Origin: Deltaproteobacteria bacterium
Lineage (GTDB): Bacteria; Desulfobacterota; Desulfobacteria; Desulfobacterales; Desulfobacteraceae
NCBI GenBank assembly: GCA_019314105.1
Contig: JAFCZY010000028.1
Location: 1 to 12,712, forward strand
Direction of reading: 5' to 3'
Length of the DNA: 12,712 nt
A model generated the notes under the pieces. It saw only the letters and a program-made list of their open reading frames with translations. It did no database searches and was not told where the DNA came from. Positions 1 to 8,600 of this stretch are shown here, in pieces. Each line of letters opens with the position of its first letter. Position 1 is the first letter of the stretch. The position numbers and the translations under genes were made by a program.

Positions 1-2493
1 GTTTTTATAAGCAAACCCATCTTGTGTCACATTTGGAATTTTCCCTTTAAAAACGTTTGAAACGTTTAAAACAGATAGAATTCTTGAAAGAAGGGTTAAT
101 TTATAAATACGCCCTTTTTCAGCGTTAAATATAAAGGAGCCCGTTAATTTATTAAAGAAATCTTCTTTAGTGCCATTTGACAGGATACTGCCGGTTAAAG
201 AATATTGACCATCCATAAATTCGGTTTTTTGAAAAAGACAGGTCAATAGATCCTGAATATTGGCTTTGTTATGGGCCTCAAAAGGAATGTTTGCATAAAT
301 CATATCTTTTTTTAAATTGATATCACCGCTTGTTTCCAAATCACATAAAAGGGCTTTTTTGAACCTGACATATGAATGATCTTTTTTAAAAGATAAGTTA
401 CTGTCAATATTGGTAAGGGTCAGATTTTTAATTTTAAGTTCATCCGCCTTAAAATTAATAATTTTATTGGGTAACAGACGATTATTTAATGAGAATATTT
501 TGGGATGAGAAATAAGTGGATTTAGATCTAACTTCCTGGTGATGATATTTAAAGTAGACGCCTTATCCGTATAGATTAATATGGATTGCCCTTCTGTAAG
601 GGTGTCAATTTTTTTTGACCCGTAACTATCAGGTACAACAATTTTATTTAATGTTGCTGTATCTAAGGTTCCCTTAAAATCAAGCAGGGGTTTGTCCTTA
701 TTGTGATGAAAAGATATGGATCCATTTGAAAATCCCGGATCAATAAATTTTATTGAGTTTAAGGTGAAGGATGCAGGAGTCTCACCTGTTAGATCAATAT
801 AGAGTTCCGGCCCGCTGGCGAAGTTAAGGCTGCTTTTAAAAGAAGAATTTTTTGTGCCGATATGGAGATCACCGTTTTCCATATCAAAAGGTACTGAAAT
901 ACTATCAAGATATTTTTTTTCGACGAAAGGTTCCATCCATGAAAGGGTATTCATTTTCATTTGAATCTGATTCAAATTTAAAAGATCATTCGATAGATGA
1001 TATTGGCAGGACAGGGTCTCTATTTGTTTATGATTCAATTGTGTCGTAATATCAATTCCGACGCCTGTACCTTTTAAATCATATTCCCACAGGTCCGGGT
1101 TTAATAGGGATCCGGATAAATCGATTGATGTGACATAAATTTTACCGCTTCCATTTTTGATGGGTGACATAATTCCTTTGGTTTTTTCATAGGACATCAA
1201 CCAGGGGATCATTGACTCCAGATGAATCATGCCGGAACCGGATTGGATGCTGATCTGGGGCGCATCCTTAAAATCGAATACCGTATTAAGATCATAAATT
1301 GTACTGCCGTTAACAACCCCATTCAGGCGGTTGAGATATACGATGTCCGGCTCATAGTTAAAATTTACATTTTCAAGGGTAATATCCCCAGGGATACGAT
1401 CATATAAACCCGTAACAGAAAAATCATTTGTATTAACTTTAACGTTAAGATCAGCGGACTCTGTTTTTAATGAAAGATTTAATTTGACTTTTGAGTGTCC
1501 TGTAACATTGTGAACAAGTGATAATTCTTTTGCCAGAAGAGTGTCCGGCAAAAGGGATATCAAGGTTCGTGGAATCATTGAAAGATCAACATCAAGTAAA
1601 AACTCACCTTGAAACGGAACATCTATATGATTTAAAAGATCGATAGTGAGACGGCCCTTTCTAATTTTTGAACTTTGAATCATTGCGCTGTCCGTATTTA
1701 TATCAAGAATGCCATTATGGATATGGGCATCCCCAAATACATGTGAGGCAATCAAATTTGTTTGGGGAATATGTACCAGCCCATTCTCAATATTTCCCTT
1801 AAGTGTTAAATGATTCCCATTAAAAATATTTTTAAGCTCTTTGCTTTGAAAAGATACATTAACCTTGGGAGCAATACCGCCATGGAGGATTTTAAAAATA
1901 TTTTTTGCGATTTCATTATCCTTGAATAACAATAAGGACATTTCTCTTGCCTGGTCTATATGAATACGGGTTCCAGTAAATTGTATTTCTGATTTTTTTT
2001 TGGCTTGATCAGTTGAAAAATGAATGGCTACTAATCCATTTGGATAATTTAATTTAAATGGGTTTATATCAATTTGATAAAAATCATCAGACAATTTAAA
2101 AGACGACTCAATAATGTCTGAATCGAACAATATGGGGTTGTTCTTGGATTTAAGCTTTGGAACAGTGAACTTGCATTGACCCTTAATTTCGTCTTGGAAA
2201 AGCGTTAGAAGTTGAATATTAAATTTCAAAGATTCAAAATTGACATCTATTTTATCATCAGGAGTGAAATTAAACTCTTTTATTGTGAGGCTTATTCGAG
2301 GGAAGACGGTAAGAGAAAATTGGGAAGAATCAATATTCGCGCCGGTTTTTTGATATACAAAGAAAGATATTTTATTTTTTATATAAGATGTATTGATGAT
2401 CCGGGTAAGGATAAAAGGAGATGATAACAGTAAAATAAGGATTACGGCGATACCGTAAAAAACAATCCTTCTAAATCCTTTGGAAGAGAGCAT
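1..2493 (-). CDS. AsmA-like envelope protein (C-terminus cut off by window edge)
   Basis: The reading frame is open for 831 codons from an ATG at 2493 to the left edge, with no stop, so the C-terminus is missing. Residues about 11-28 form a single hydrophobic membrane anchor. The rest is a long, repetitive, beta-rich polar chain, as in AsmA/TamB/YhdP-type proteins that span the periplasm. The last visible stretch (residues about 785-831, with GRIYKLTLLSRIL and FKGKIPN) matches the conserved C-terminal region of AsmA-like proteins in sulfate-reducing bacteria. Family members usually continue for roughly another 100-150 residues. Members of this family are linked to phospholipid transfer and outer-membrane homeostasis; that role here is inferred from the family. 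The start lies 9 bp after the stop of the protease gene, so it is the third gene of the operon and probably depends on translational coupling, since its own ribosome-binding site is weak. Confidence 0.8.
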   Translation of the reverse strand, partial: MLSSKGFRRIVFYGIAVILILLLSSPFILTRIINTSYIKNKISFFVYQKTGANIDSSQFSLTVFPRISLTIKEFNFTPDDKIDVNFESLKFNIQLLTLFQDEIKGQCKFTVPKLKSKNNPILFDSDIIESSFKLSDDFYQIDINPFKLNYPNGLVAIHFSTDQAKKKSEIQFTGTRIHIDQAREMSLLLFKDNEIAKNIFKILHGGIAPKVNVSFQSKELKNIFNGNHLTLKGNIENGLVHIPQTNLIASHVFGDAHIHNGILDINTDSAMIQSSKIRKGRLTIDLLNHIDVPFQGEFLLDVDLSMIPRTLISLLPDTLLAKELSLVHNVTGHSKVKLNLSLKTESADLNVKVNTNDFSVTGLYDRIPGDITLENVNFNYEPDIVYLNRLNGVVNGSTIYDLNTVFDFKDAPQISIQSGSGMIHLESMIPWLMSYEKTKGIMSPIKNGSGKIYVTSIDLSGSLLNPDLWEYDLKGTGVGIDITTQLNHKQIETLSCQYHLSNDLLNLNQIQMKMNTLSWMEPFVEKKYLDSISVPFDMENGDLHIGTKNSSFKSSLNFASGPELYIDLTGETPASFTLNSIKFIDPGFSNGSISFHHNKDKPLLDFKGTLDTATLNKIVVPDSYGSKKIDTLTEGQSILIYTDKASTLNIITRKLDLNPLISHPKIFSLNNRLLPNKIINFKADELKIKNLTLTNIDSNLSFKKDHSYVRFKKALLCDLETSGDINLKKDMIYANIPFEAHNKANIQDLLTCLFQKTEFMDGQYSLTGSILSNGTKEDFFNKLTGSFIFNAEKGRIYKLTLLSRILSVLNVSNVFKGKIPNVTQDGFAYKN

Positions 2494-2502
2494 CTCTGTC
2501 GT

Positions 2503-4575
2503 TTACCATGAAAAATTAAAATTATTGGAAAGGTTAATAAAATCAGCCATCACAAGATGGGTTTGGTTCATCAAAATTTTTTTGAAGTCAATTGTTTCCG
2601 TGTCATCCGAGTCAAATTTTTCTATGGGTTCTTTGCCGATAGATCTCAAATAAGTATTTTCAATATCAAGTTCTAATTGTTCATAGTGTTTCTTCCTTGA
2701 TTTTCGCGCATCCAGATTTAATGGAATTGACGTTTGGGAATTCAGTTTAGATATCATTTCGATTCTTTGATTCAGATAGGTTAACCCGGGGTCCTTGAGA
2801 GACCTTTCCTGGTACCGTGCAAAGAGTTCTGTCTGAATGACCTGAAGGTTTCGATACGGATTATAGGATGTTCTAACCGTCGTATCCCATGGAAGAGCGC
2901 CATCTAAAGAACTTTCTCCCGTATCTTCAATTTTATATAGTTGCGGATATTTTAAATCCGGTATAACACCAAGATTTTGAGTGCTTTCACCTGATACACG
3001 ATAAAATTTTGCACTGGTAATTTTAAGCTTTCCTTTCCCAAGCGGTTGCAATTCCTGAACGGTTCCTTTACCAAAACTTCTTGTACCGACAATCACACCT
3101 CGATGATAATCTTTAATGGCTCCGGCAAAAATCTCAGAAGCGGATGCACTCATCCGATTGATTAAAACGATAAGGGGGCCGGAATATTCAATGCTTGGGT
3201 CATCATCATATAACCGCGTGATTCTGTATTTTGTTTTAATCTGTACGATTGGACCTGATTTAATAAAAAGTCCAGTCAGTTGGTTGGCTTCTTTTAAGGA
3301 ACCGCCGCCATTGTCTCGCAAATCAACAATCAATCCATCAATATCCTCTTCTTTTAGTTCAGCAAGTAATTTTTTAACGTCTTTTGTTGTGCTTTTATAG
3401 TCTTTATCCCCCCTTTGATAGGCATTAAAATCAATATAAAAATTGGGAATTTCAATAATACCGATTTTCAGAGTCTGGTTGTTATGGTCAATGGTTGTCA
3501 CACTTTTCTTAGCAGATTGTTCTTCTAATTTAACCCGGTCTCTTTTGATTTGAATTGTCTTGGTGGAACTGTTTTTTTTAGCAGGGATAATTTTTAGTCT
3601 TACAACGGTATTTTTGGGGCCTCTGATCAGTTTAACAACATGATCAATGCGTTGACCTATTGTATCTTTTATTTCTCCGGTTACGCCCTGTCCCACACCA
3701 ATAATTTTATCACCGGGCATGAGTAAATTTGATTTATCAGCAGGACCTTTGGAAATTAGTCGTACCACCTTGGTATATTCATATTCATTTTGAAGTACGG
3801 CGCCAATACCTTCAAGTGATAAACTCATATGGATATCAAAATCCTCGGAAGCCCGGGGAGGGAAAAATTGAGTATGAGGGTCAAAACTTGCCGTAACACT
3901 ATTCATGAAGATTTGAAAAATATCATTTGAATTGGTTTGCAATAAGCGTTTAAGCCGGTTTGAATATATTTTGACAAGCGTATCACTGATTGAGCCATCC
4001 CCCGGATCATCCAGAGTTAATAAAATAATATGATTTTTCAACTCTTTTTTCCAAAGAGGATAAAGCATGCGTTTGTTCGGTTTCCATTGCCGCAAATCAT
4101 CGTCTATGATCATGGATTCGGATTTATTAAAATCCAATTCTTTTTCCCATGTTTTTATCATTAAAGAGATATAGTCCAGTCTTTCCTTTGACCGTGCCAT
4201 ATATAAATTAAATATTTTGAAAGCAATATTTAGATTTCCCCTTTTAAGTTCATCATCCAGACGAAATTGATATGGCTTGAAAGAATGGATATCTTCCAGG
4301 GTAAATAATTGTTTTCTCGGATCAAGTCGTTTTAAATATCGATTAAGAATAGTCGAGGACATAGCATTATCAAGGTTTTTCTCAAGATAATGATACCGTT
4401 CAAGTGTGCGTATAATTTTAACACATTGAGAAGATTGTTCAGAGTTTGGTGTAATTGTCTTGCCAATAGTTGCCCATGCGGATGATGAATATGCGATAAA
4501 AATGAGTATGGAAAAAAGATATTTCAAGCCCTTTGCCATATCAATAGGGTCGGTTTTTTTTGATTTAATTGTCAT
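2503..4575 (-). CDS. prc: Carboxy-terminal processing (tail-specific) protease, S41 family
   Basis: This is a periplasmic serine protease of the Prc/Tsp/CtpA type, which trims or degrades proteins from unstructured C-termini. From the ATG at 4575 it has 690 residues, close to E. coli Prc. In order there is a signal peptide (hydrophobic residues about 18-32, likely cleavage after AWA), an N-terminal helical domain (about 50-240), a PDZ domain beginning near SLEGIGAVLQ (about 251-342), the S41 protease core, and a C-terminal helical domain (about 560-675). The catalytic pair is visible: Ser-478 in SASASEI and Lys-503 in FGKGTVQ, 25 residues apart as in E. coli. I chose ATG 4575 because AAAGGA lies 8 bases upstream. 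A TTG at 4599 (698 residues) and an ATG at 4539 (678 residues) are alternatives. The start overlaps the end of ylqF by 11 bp. Confidence 0.93.
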   Translation of the reverse strand: MTIKSKKTDPIDMAKGLKYLFSILIFIAYSSSAWATIGKTITPNSEQSSQCVKIIRTLERYHYLEKNLDNAMSSTILNRYLKRLDPRKQLFTLEDIHSFKPYQFRLDDELKRGNLNIAFKIFNLYMARSKERLDYISLMIKTWEKELDFNKSESMIIDDDLRQWKPNKRMLYPLWKKELKNHIILLTLDDPGDGSISDTLVKIYSNRLKRLLQTNSNDIFQIFMNSVTASFDPHTQFFPPRASEDFDIHMSLSLEGIGAVLQNEYEYTKVVRLISKGPADKSNLLMPGDKIIGVGQGVTGEIKDTIGQRIDHVVKLIRGPKNTVVRLKIIPAKKNSSTKTIQIKRDRVKLEEQSAKKSVTTIDHNNQTLKIGIIEIPNFYIDFNAYQRGDKDYKSTTKDVKKLLAELKEEDIDGLIVDLRDNGGGSLKEANQLTGLFIKSGPIVQIKTKYRITRLYDDDPSIEYSGPLIVLINRMSASASEIFAGAIKDYHRGVIVGTRSFGKGTVQELQPLGKGKLKITSAKFYRVSGESTQNLGVIPDLKYPQLYKIEDTGESSLDGALPWDTTVRTSYNPYRNLQVIQTELFARYQERSLKDPGLTYLNQRIEMISKLNSQTSIPLNLDARKSRKKHYEQLELDIENTYLRSIGKEPIEKFDSDDTETIDFKKILMNQTHLVMADFINLSNNFNFSW

Positions 4576-5407
4576 GTTCCGGATCCTTTGGCGTTTCAAA
4601 ACTTATTCTTCCTATTTTACCGGCCCTGAGTTCGCGAATCAATACTTCAGACGCTTTTTGAAAATCCACAATACCTCCTTTTTTCAGGCATCCCCTTGCA
4701 GAACCAATCTTTTCTATCAGTGTCAGTTCATCGTCTGGTAACATTTTTAAAAAAGAATATCGCTGCATCAATAAGTCCGGATATCTCTTGATTAAAAGGG
4801 TGGCAGCAAAAAATCCTATGTCATTATAATCAATGGCAGTATCAGATATCGCACCGCTTGCTGCCAGGATATATGCCCTTTCCTCTGGTTCTATCACCGG
4901 CCATAATATCCCCGGTGTATCATAAATATCAATATTATTTTTTAAACTGGTTCGTTGCTGGTGTCGGGTGATTGCAGGCACATCTCCGATGTTTGCAATT
5001 TTTTTTCCTGCAAGTGAATTCAAAATAGTGGATTTTCCTGTGTTTGGGATACCGATAACCATTACTTTTATTTTTCTGGCCCGATTCCTGTCAATTTTGT
5101 TCACACAATAATTTAATGCCTCGTATGCCTGGACTTTCTGGGTGCCGCAAATTGAGATAGCAGATGTTCCTTCTTTTTTTTTAAAATACTCAAGCCATAG
5201 TTTTGTTTGTTCCGGGTCTGCCAGATCGTTTTTATTTAAAACTTTTAATCTGAATTTGCCGTTACAGATTTTATTTACGAACGGATTAGCACTTGCTTCA
5301 GGCAGTCTTGCATCTAAAATTTCCAAAACAGCGTCCACTTTAGAAATGGCCTTTTTAAGCAGGTTTTGTGTTTCAAGCATATGTCCTGGAAACCATTGAA
5401 TTGTCAT
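4565..5407 (-). CDS. ylqF: Ribosome biogenesis GTPase YlqF/RbgA
   Basis: This 280-residue protein is a circularly permuted GTPase that acts in late assembly of the large ribosomal subunit. The permuted motif order is plain: G4 (NKND, residues 58-61) precedes G1 (GIPNTGKST, 119-127), followed by the G2 region (AITRHQQ, about 145-151) and G3 (DTPG, 163-166). The N-terminus IQWFPGHM is the family signature, and length is typical. The switch segment reads VPAIT where the family usually has PGxT, a minor deviation. The C-terminal helical domain (about 200-265) corresponds to the RNA-binding part of RbgA. It is the first gene of the leftward operon, with a strong promoter 40-65 bases upstream. It probably supplies the transcript for prc and the AsmA-like gene, although no functional link among the three is obvious. 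Confidence 0.95.
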   Translation of the reverse strand: MTIQWFPGHMLETQNLLKKAISKVDAVLEILDARLPEASANPFVNKICNGKFRLKVLNKNDLADPEQTKLWLEYFKKKEGTSAISICGTQKVQAYEALNYCVNKIDRNRARKIKVMVIGIPNTGKSTILNSLAGKKIANIGDVPAITRHQQRTSLKNNIDIYDTPGILWPVIEPEERAYILAASGAISDTAIDYNDIGFFAATLLIKRYPDLLMQRYSFLKMLPDDELTLIEKIGSARGCLKKGGIVDFQKASEVLIRELRAGKIGRISFETPKDPEHDN

Positions 5408-5445
5408 TTTTTTTATTTCTCTTTTTTATTTTTAAAATTTTGTTA

Positions 5446-5474
5446 ATTATGGCATATCAGTACAATTTTTTCAA
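5446..5474 (-). promoter_or_regulatory. Sigma-70 type promoter for the ylqF-prc-asmA operon
   Basis: On the minus strand a -35 box TTGAAA (5474-5469), a 17-bp spacer and a -10 box CATAAT (5451-5446) lie about 38 bases upstream of the ylqF start. Five of six positions match the consensus in each box and the spacing is ideal. The predicted leader is only about 30 bases long and is very A-rich. Confidence 0.65.
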
Positions 5475-5616
5475 AGACAAACACCTTATACCAGCAATTA
5501 CCGGTATCGTCCTATTTTAAAGCTCAGTCTTTGGTAGCGGCTCATTATATTCAGTGAACCGTTCATGGCTCCGTAATACCTTTCCGAAAAGCTTTAAAAA
5601 TTAACAAAAAACTTCC

Positions 5617-5646
5617 TTGACAATGTCCTGTGTCTGTAGTTAGGTT
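5617..5646 (+). promoter_or_regulatory. Candidate sigma-70 promoter for the MCE-like gene
   Basis: A perfect -35 box TTGACA (5617-5622) is followed after 18 bp by TAGGTT (5641-5646), a mediocre -10 box. It lies 76 bases upstream of the ATG at 5723. The -35 is convincing; the -10 is weak, so an activator may be needed or the call may be wrong. Confidence 0.45.
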
Positions 5647-5722
5647 TTAAAATTAAACTTTTATAACTCTAAATGGAAGTTCAAGATTACGGCTAATCAA
5701 ATATCTTTTTCAGGAGTTGATA

Positions 5723-6475
5723 ATGAAGTACTTTCCTAAAATTCTCATAGGCTTTTTTTTAAGTGTAATCGTGATCAGTCATTGCCAGGCGAACCCTATA
5801 TCAGCTTTATATTCTTTTTTTCAAAGAGACTTAACCATTGATGTATTATTTAAGAATCATAAAAATCTTTTGCAGGGTAGTCCGGTTTATATAGCAGCAA
5901 GCCCTAACGCACAAAAAATTCAAATTGGAAAAGTGAATCAAATAACCTTAGTGCCATCAGAATTGCCAAAAGTTGAAATTATTATTAATAAAAAATATAA
6001 AAATAAAATATATGAGACAGCACAATTCGTTCTAATGAGCGGCAATTTTGCAAATAATACTGATGGATACATTTTAGTTGTTGTCCCGCCACATACGGCT
6101 GAAACAAAATTACTAAAATCAGGTGCTGTGGTAAACGGTATTAGTTTTTTTGAGTATCATATCAGCAATGCCGGTAAGGAATTAAAAAATTTAATGGGTA
6201 GTATCAGCAAACAAAACAGAGCGCTTCTCAAAGAAATTGAGCAATATATTGAAAATTTAGACACTGAATTTTTACTGGAAAAATTGGATAATATAGCGAA
6301 TCAAATTGTACAGTTTACAAATGAACAAAAAACTGCTTTTGAACAAGATGTATTGCCGGCATTAAAAAAAGCATTCAATAAAATTTTAAAACAGCTTGAA
6401 AATCAGAGTAATGAAGAAGAGCTGAAAGAAATAGAAAAACGTCTGAATGAAATTGAAACACTCATTGAAACATGA
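5723..6475 (+). CDS. Exported MCE/MlaD-like domain protein with coiled-coil tail
   Basis: From ATG 5723 (AGGAG six bases upstream) this is a 250-residue protein. A TTG at 5717 is a less likely start. Residues 1-23 form a signal peptide with probable cleavage after CQA. Residues about 37-140 resemble a divergent MCE (MlaD) domain: LFKNHKNLLQGSPVYI, then IGKVNQITL, then VEIIINKKYKNKI, the usual order 'compound past a pore-lining loop, then IGKV, then a beta strand with charged residues'. Residues about 150-250 are charged and helical with heptad-like spacing, likely a coiled coil. MCE proteins carry lipids across the periplasm. Unlike MlaD there is no retained N-terminal membrane anchor, so it may be soluble or held by partners. 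No permease or ATPase of an Mla transporter is adjacent. The gene is visibly more AT-rich than the one after it. The domain call is from pattern alone and moderately sure. Confidence 0.6.
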   Translation: MKYFPKILIGFFLSVIVISHCQANPISALYSFFQRDLTIDVLFKNHKNLLQGSPVYIAASPNAQKIQIGKVNQITLVPSELPKVEIIINKKYKNKIYETAQFVLMSGNFANNTDGYILVVVPPHTAETKLLKSGAVVNGISFFEYHISNAGKELKNLMGSISKQNRALLKEIEQYIENLDTEFLLEKLDNIANQIVQFTNEQKTAFEQDVLPALKKAFNKILKQLENQSNEEELKEIEKRLNEIETLIET

Positions 6476-6520
6476 TCGATTTTTGATTAAAGTGAAAGAG
6501 GATGAAATTGGAGAAAACGT

Positions 6521-7957
6521 ATGGATAAATGTACTTTTGCTAACAGGTGTATTGTCGAAACCATAGATGGTTTGAGAGATGGTCTGACCCATTTTTCAGG
6601 TCCAAGCCGAACAGCTGTTATTTATTCCATTAAACCGGATGATCCCATACAAATTTATGATCCGTTAAGCCTTCTGACAGGACATGAGCCAAAATTTAAA
6701 GAATTGTATATAGATACGGATGAGTGGCGAAAGAAGACCGCCATTTCCTATGATAAAAAGAAATTCAGCAATTTGATTCCGGAAAAAAATCTGGGGTTAG
6801 CTGGCCTGATCTCATATGGCGGGCGTTCAAGTTCTGTTGTTTATCAAATGTGGTTTACAGAACACCATCCGGACATGTGCGCTATCGGTCCGACTGAGAG
6901 ATGGCTGGAGCAAGCTGTCTGGAGGTTCTCCCATGATATCGCCAATGAAGAAGAGCTGTACACCGGCATTTCAGGAAGTTTTCTGAGGGAATACTCTACT
7001 CATGCTGTTCGGGATTATCTGGTCGATGAAATGAATGTTCTGATTGGATGGGACACACGGATTCGGATTTATCCGATTCTGGAAGCAATTCTCAAAATAT
7101 CAAGAACTCCTGAAGAAGGGGCCTGGCCAAAAGGTGAATTAATTTTTGTTGAAAAACGGTCACTTCCAATAATGAAGTTTATTGCAAAAATTCCAAAGGC
7201 GGAGCAACCCATACTGGACAATGTTGAGCATATCCGAAAGCTTCTCCAGTCTGTTGAAAACTCAGATCGAAAATTGGTGGCGGATGAAAAAACGATTATT
7301 GGCATTATCAAGGGGGATAAACCGGATTTTTCTATCACTGCTGATTTTAAAGGACGGCATGGCTTTTTAAAGCTAAATAATAATACCATATGCAGTTTTT
7401 CAGATGGCAGTTTCAAGTCAACCACCCACAAGGCCAAGCTTGTACAGGTCGAAGAAGCATTGCTTGAATCTAATATGGATCCGGTACCGGCTTCCACTTT
7501 ATTTAAAATTGTTACCCGTATTGTTCATAGTGCGGCACAGCAACGGCATGGCTGCACCATTGTACTAGATCTGAATGAAAAACCCATCTTCATCTCCGGT
7601 CATTCTCTTGAGCAGCCACTTGACCTTGAAAATCATGAGTATCTGGAATTGACCAAAGCGCTGTCAAAGGTAGATGGTGCCCTGCATCTCGGGGCTGACT
7701 TGAAACTTCATGGGTTTGCCTGCCTTCTGGACGGTCATTTTATTCCCGGTGAAGACCGGGCCCGTGGCGCCCGTTTTAATTCAGCTCTCCGATTCACTGC
7801 AGAGCGTGACAATATTATTGTCATTGTAGTGTCGTCTGATGACCCTGTCTCCATCATGATTGATGGTGTAGCGCTGAACACCAAGTGGCAGTCTTCACTC
7901 TTTTGCAATGAACCTGTGCTACTTGAAAAATGGGTGACAAGTTCAAAGCCAGTCTGA
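6521..7957 (+). CDS. Diadenylate cyclase (DAC/DisA_N) domain protein with large N-terminal domain
   Basis: This 478-residue protein has GGAG seven bases before its ATG. The C-terminal part (about 320-455) fits a DAC domain, which makes cyclic di-AMP from two ATP. It shows HGCTIVL (343-349), then the DGA motif (VDGALHLGADLKLHG, 384-398), then GARFNSALRFTAE (416-428) and a hydrophobic strand IIVIVVSSDD. The second signature is normally RHR(S/T); here it is RFNS, so the His and second Arg are replaced while the first Arg and the Ser remain. The N-terminal about 300 residues contain no membrane segment and no domain I recognise with confidence; families of cytoplasmic sensor domains fused to DAC are known and this is probably one. 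It is 45 bp after the MCE-like gene on the same strand and may share its transcript. Activity is likely but unproven given the altered motif. Confidence 0.72.
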   Translation: MDKCTFANRCIVETIDGLRDGLTHFSGPSRTAVIYSIKPDDPIQIYDPLSLLTGHEPKFKELYIDTDEWRKKTAISYDKKKFSNLIPEKNLGLAGLISYGGRSSSVVYQMWFTEHHPDMCAIGPTERWLEQAVWRFSHDIANEEELYTGISGSFLREYSTHAVRDYLVDEMNVLIGWDTRIRIYPILEAILKISRTPEEGAWPKGELIFVEKRSLPIMKFIAKIPKAEQPILDNVEHIRKLLQSVENSDRKLVADEKTIIGIIKGDKPDFSITADFKGRHGFLKLNNNTICSFSDGSFKSTTHKAKLVQVEEALLESNMDPVPASTLFKIVTRIVHSAAQQRHGCTIVLDLNEKPIFISGHSLEQPLDLENHEYLELTKALSKVDGALHLGADLKLHGFACLLDGHFIPGEDRARGARFNSALRFTAERDNIIVIVVSSDDPVSIMIDGVALNTKWQSSLFCNEPVLLEKWVTSSKPV

Positions 7958-8012
7958 TTTTAAATAGCCTCGATTTTTGGGGTCCATCTCAGTTGAGAAG
8001 AGAAAAGTTTGA

Positions 8013-8432
8013 TTATACTGTTTCAGTAGCATCATCCGCGGCAGGCCTAAAAAAGACGAAGGCAGAACTTTGGAAAAGATGATGTACGGTGTTAGTGTCA
8101 ATATTGTAGAAACCGATGCAGTTGAAGAGCTTAAAAAGGAAAAACGAATAGAGGTTTTAGGCCTTGTTTTGCTCCTGTCTCTTCTTATCTGGCGGCTTAT
8201 TGAGTACAATATGAGACGATATGCAAAGGATAACAAAAGGGACCTGCCAGGCTGGGTTAAAAGAAGAACCTATAAGCCCACAGCATTTATGTTGATGACA
8301 AGCTTCCAGTATTTGATGATTCTCAAAATAGGAGAGCACAGGCGATTAAACAAGCCCCTGACCCAAAATCAACGGGAATATTTAAGAGCCTTGGGATTAA
8401 ATGGACAAATCTTCACAAAGCCGGGAGGATAA
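8013..8432 (+). pseudogene. IS1634/IS4-type transposase remnant, 5' truncated and internally deleted
   Basis: The frame is open from just after a stop at 8010-8012 to TAA at 8432, and it begins without a normal start (a TTG at 8070 gives 120 residues). It opens with IIRGRPKKDEGRT, the 'GRPKK' linker of IS1634-type DDE transposases. It then jumps after VSVNIVETD straight to KKEKRIEVLGLVLLLSLLIW and NMRRYAK, which is the segment normally found near the C-terminus after the catalytic Glu. It ends with the usual tail (YKPTAFMLMTSFQYLMIL, then LRALGL). The N-terminal half and the catalytic core are gone, so it cannot transpose. The family name is from recognised sequence style and is moderately sure. 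It follows the DAC gene by 55 bp and marks an insertion and decay site. Confidence 0.7.
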
Positions 8433-8449
8433 TAAATTCCCTCAAAAAA

Positions 8450-8476
8450 ACACCCTACATTTGTGGATTGGGGTGT
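8450..8476. repeat. Inverted repeat after the transposase remnant
   Basis: ACACCC (8450-8455) and GGGTGT (8471-8476) are perfect complements around a 15-base loop, 18 bases past the transposase stop. It could be a weak terminator or part of a decayed insertion-sequence end. There is no T-run after it, so a terminator role is doubtful. Confidence 0.35.
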
Positions 8477-8600
8477 GGAATGTCAGATTAAATATGATGG
8501 CTACGCGTTTAAAACTTTAATAAAATGGAATTTTTTCCAACCCCATATCTTATGCTGAATTAAATCAGTGGCGGAAAAAATACCTGAAATTGGCTGGGAA

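Larger units (their letters stand above)
5408..5722. other. Divergent intergenic region between ylqF and the MCE-like gene
   Basis: This 315-bp AT-rich spacer separates two divergent transcription units and holds a promoter for each. Between them are a small inverted repeat ATACC/GGTAT (about 5489-5508) and TGAAC-C-GTTCA (5555-5565), which could be regulator sites but are short. I see no gene in it. Confidence 0.6.

Noticed and set aside
852..2424. Three short plus-strand open frames of 61-70 codons in the first 2.5 kb
   Set aside because: They oppose one continuous 831-codon minus-strand frame with a membrane anchor and AsmA C-terminal signature; they have no ribosome-binding sites or domain features.
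7069..7497. 142-codon minus-strand open frame inside the DAC gene
   Set aside because: It lies wholly opposite a well-supported gene with clear domain motifs, is rich in Ser/Leu from antisense codons, and shows no domain of its own.
7880..7920. TGGCAG...TTGCA resembling a sigma-54 promoter inside the end of the DAC gene
   Set aside because: The distance between the GG and GC elements is far longer than the fixed spacing sigma-54 requires.
8526..8539. TGGAA-TTTT-TTCCA stem-loop in the convergent spacer
   Set aside because: Five mostly weak base pairs in an AT-rich stretch; likely chance.
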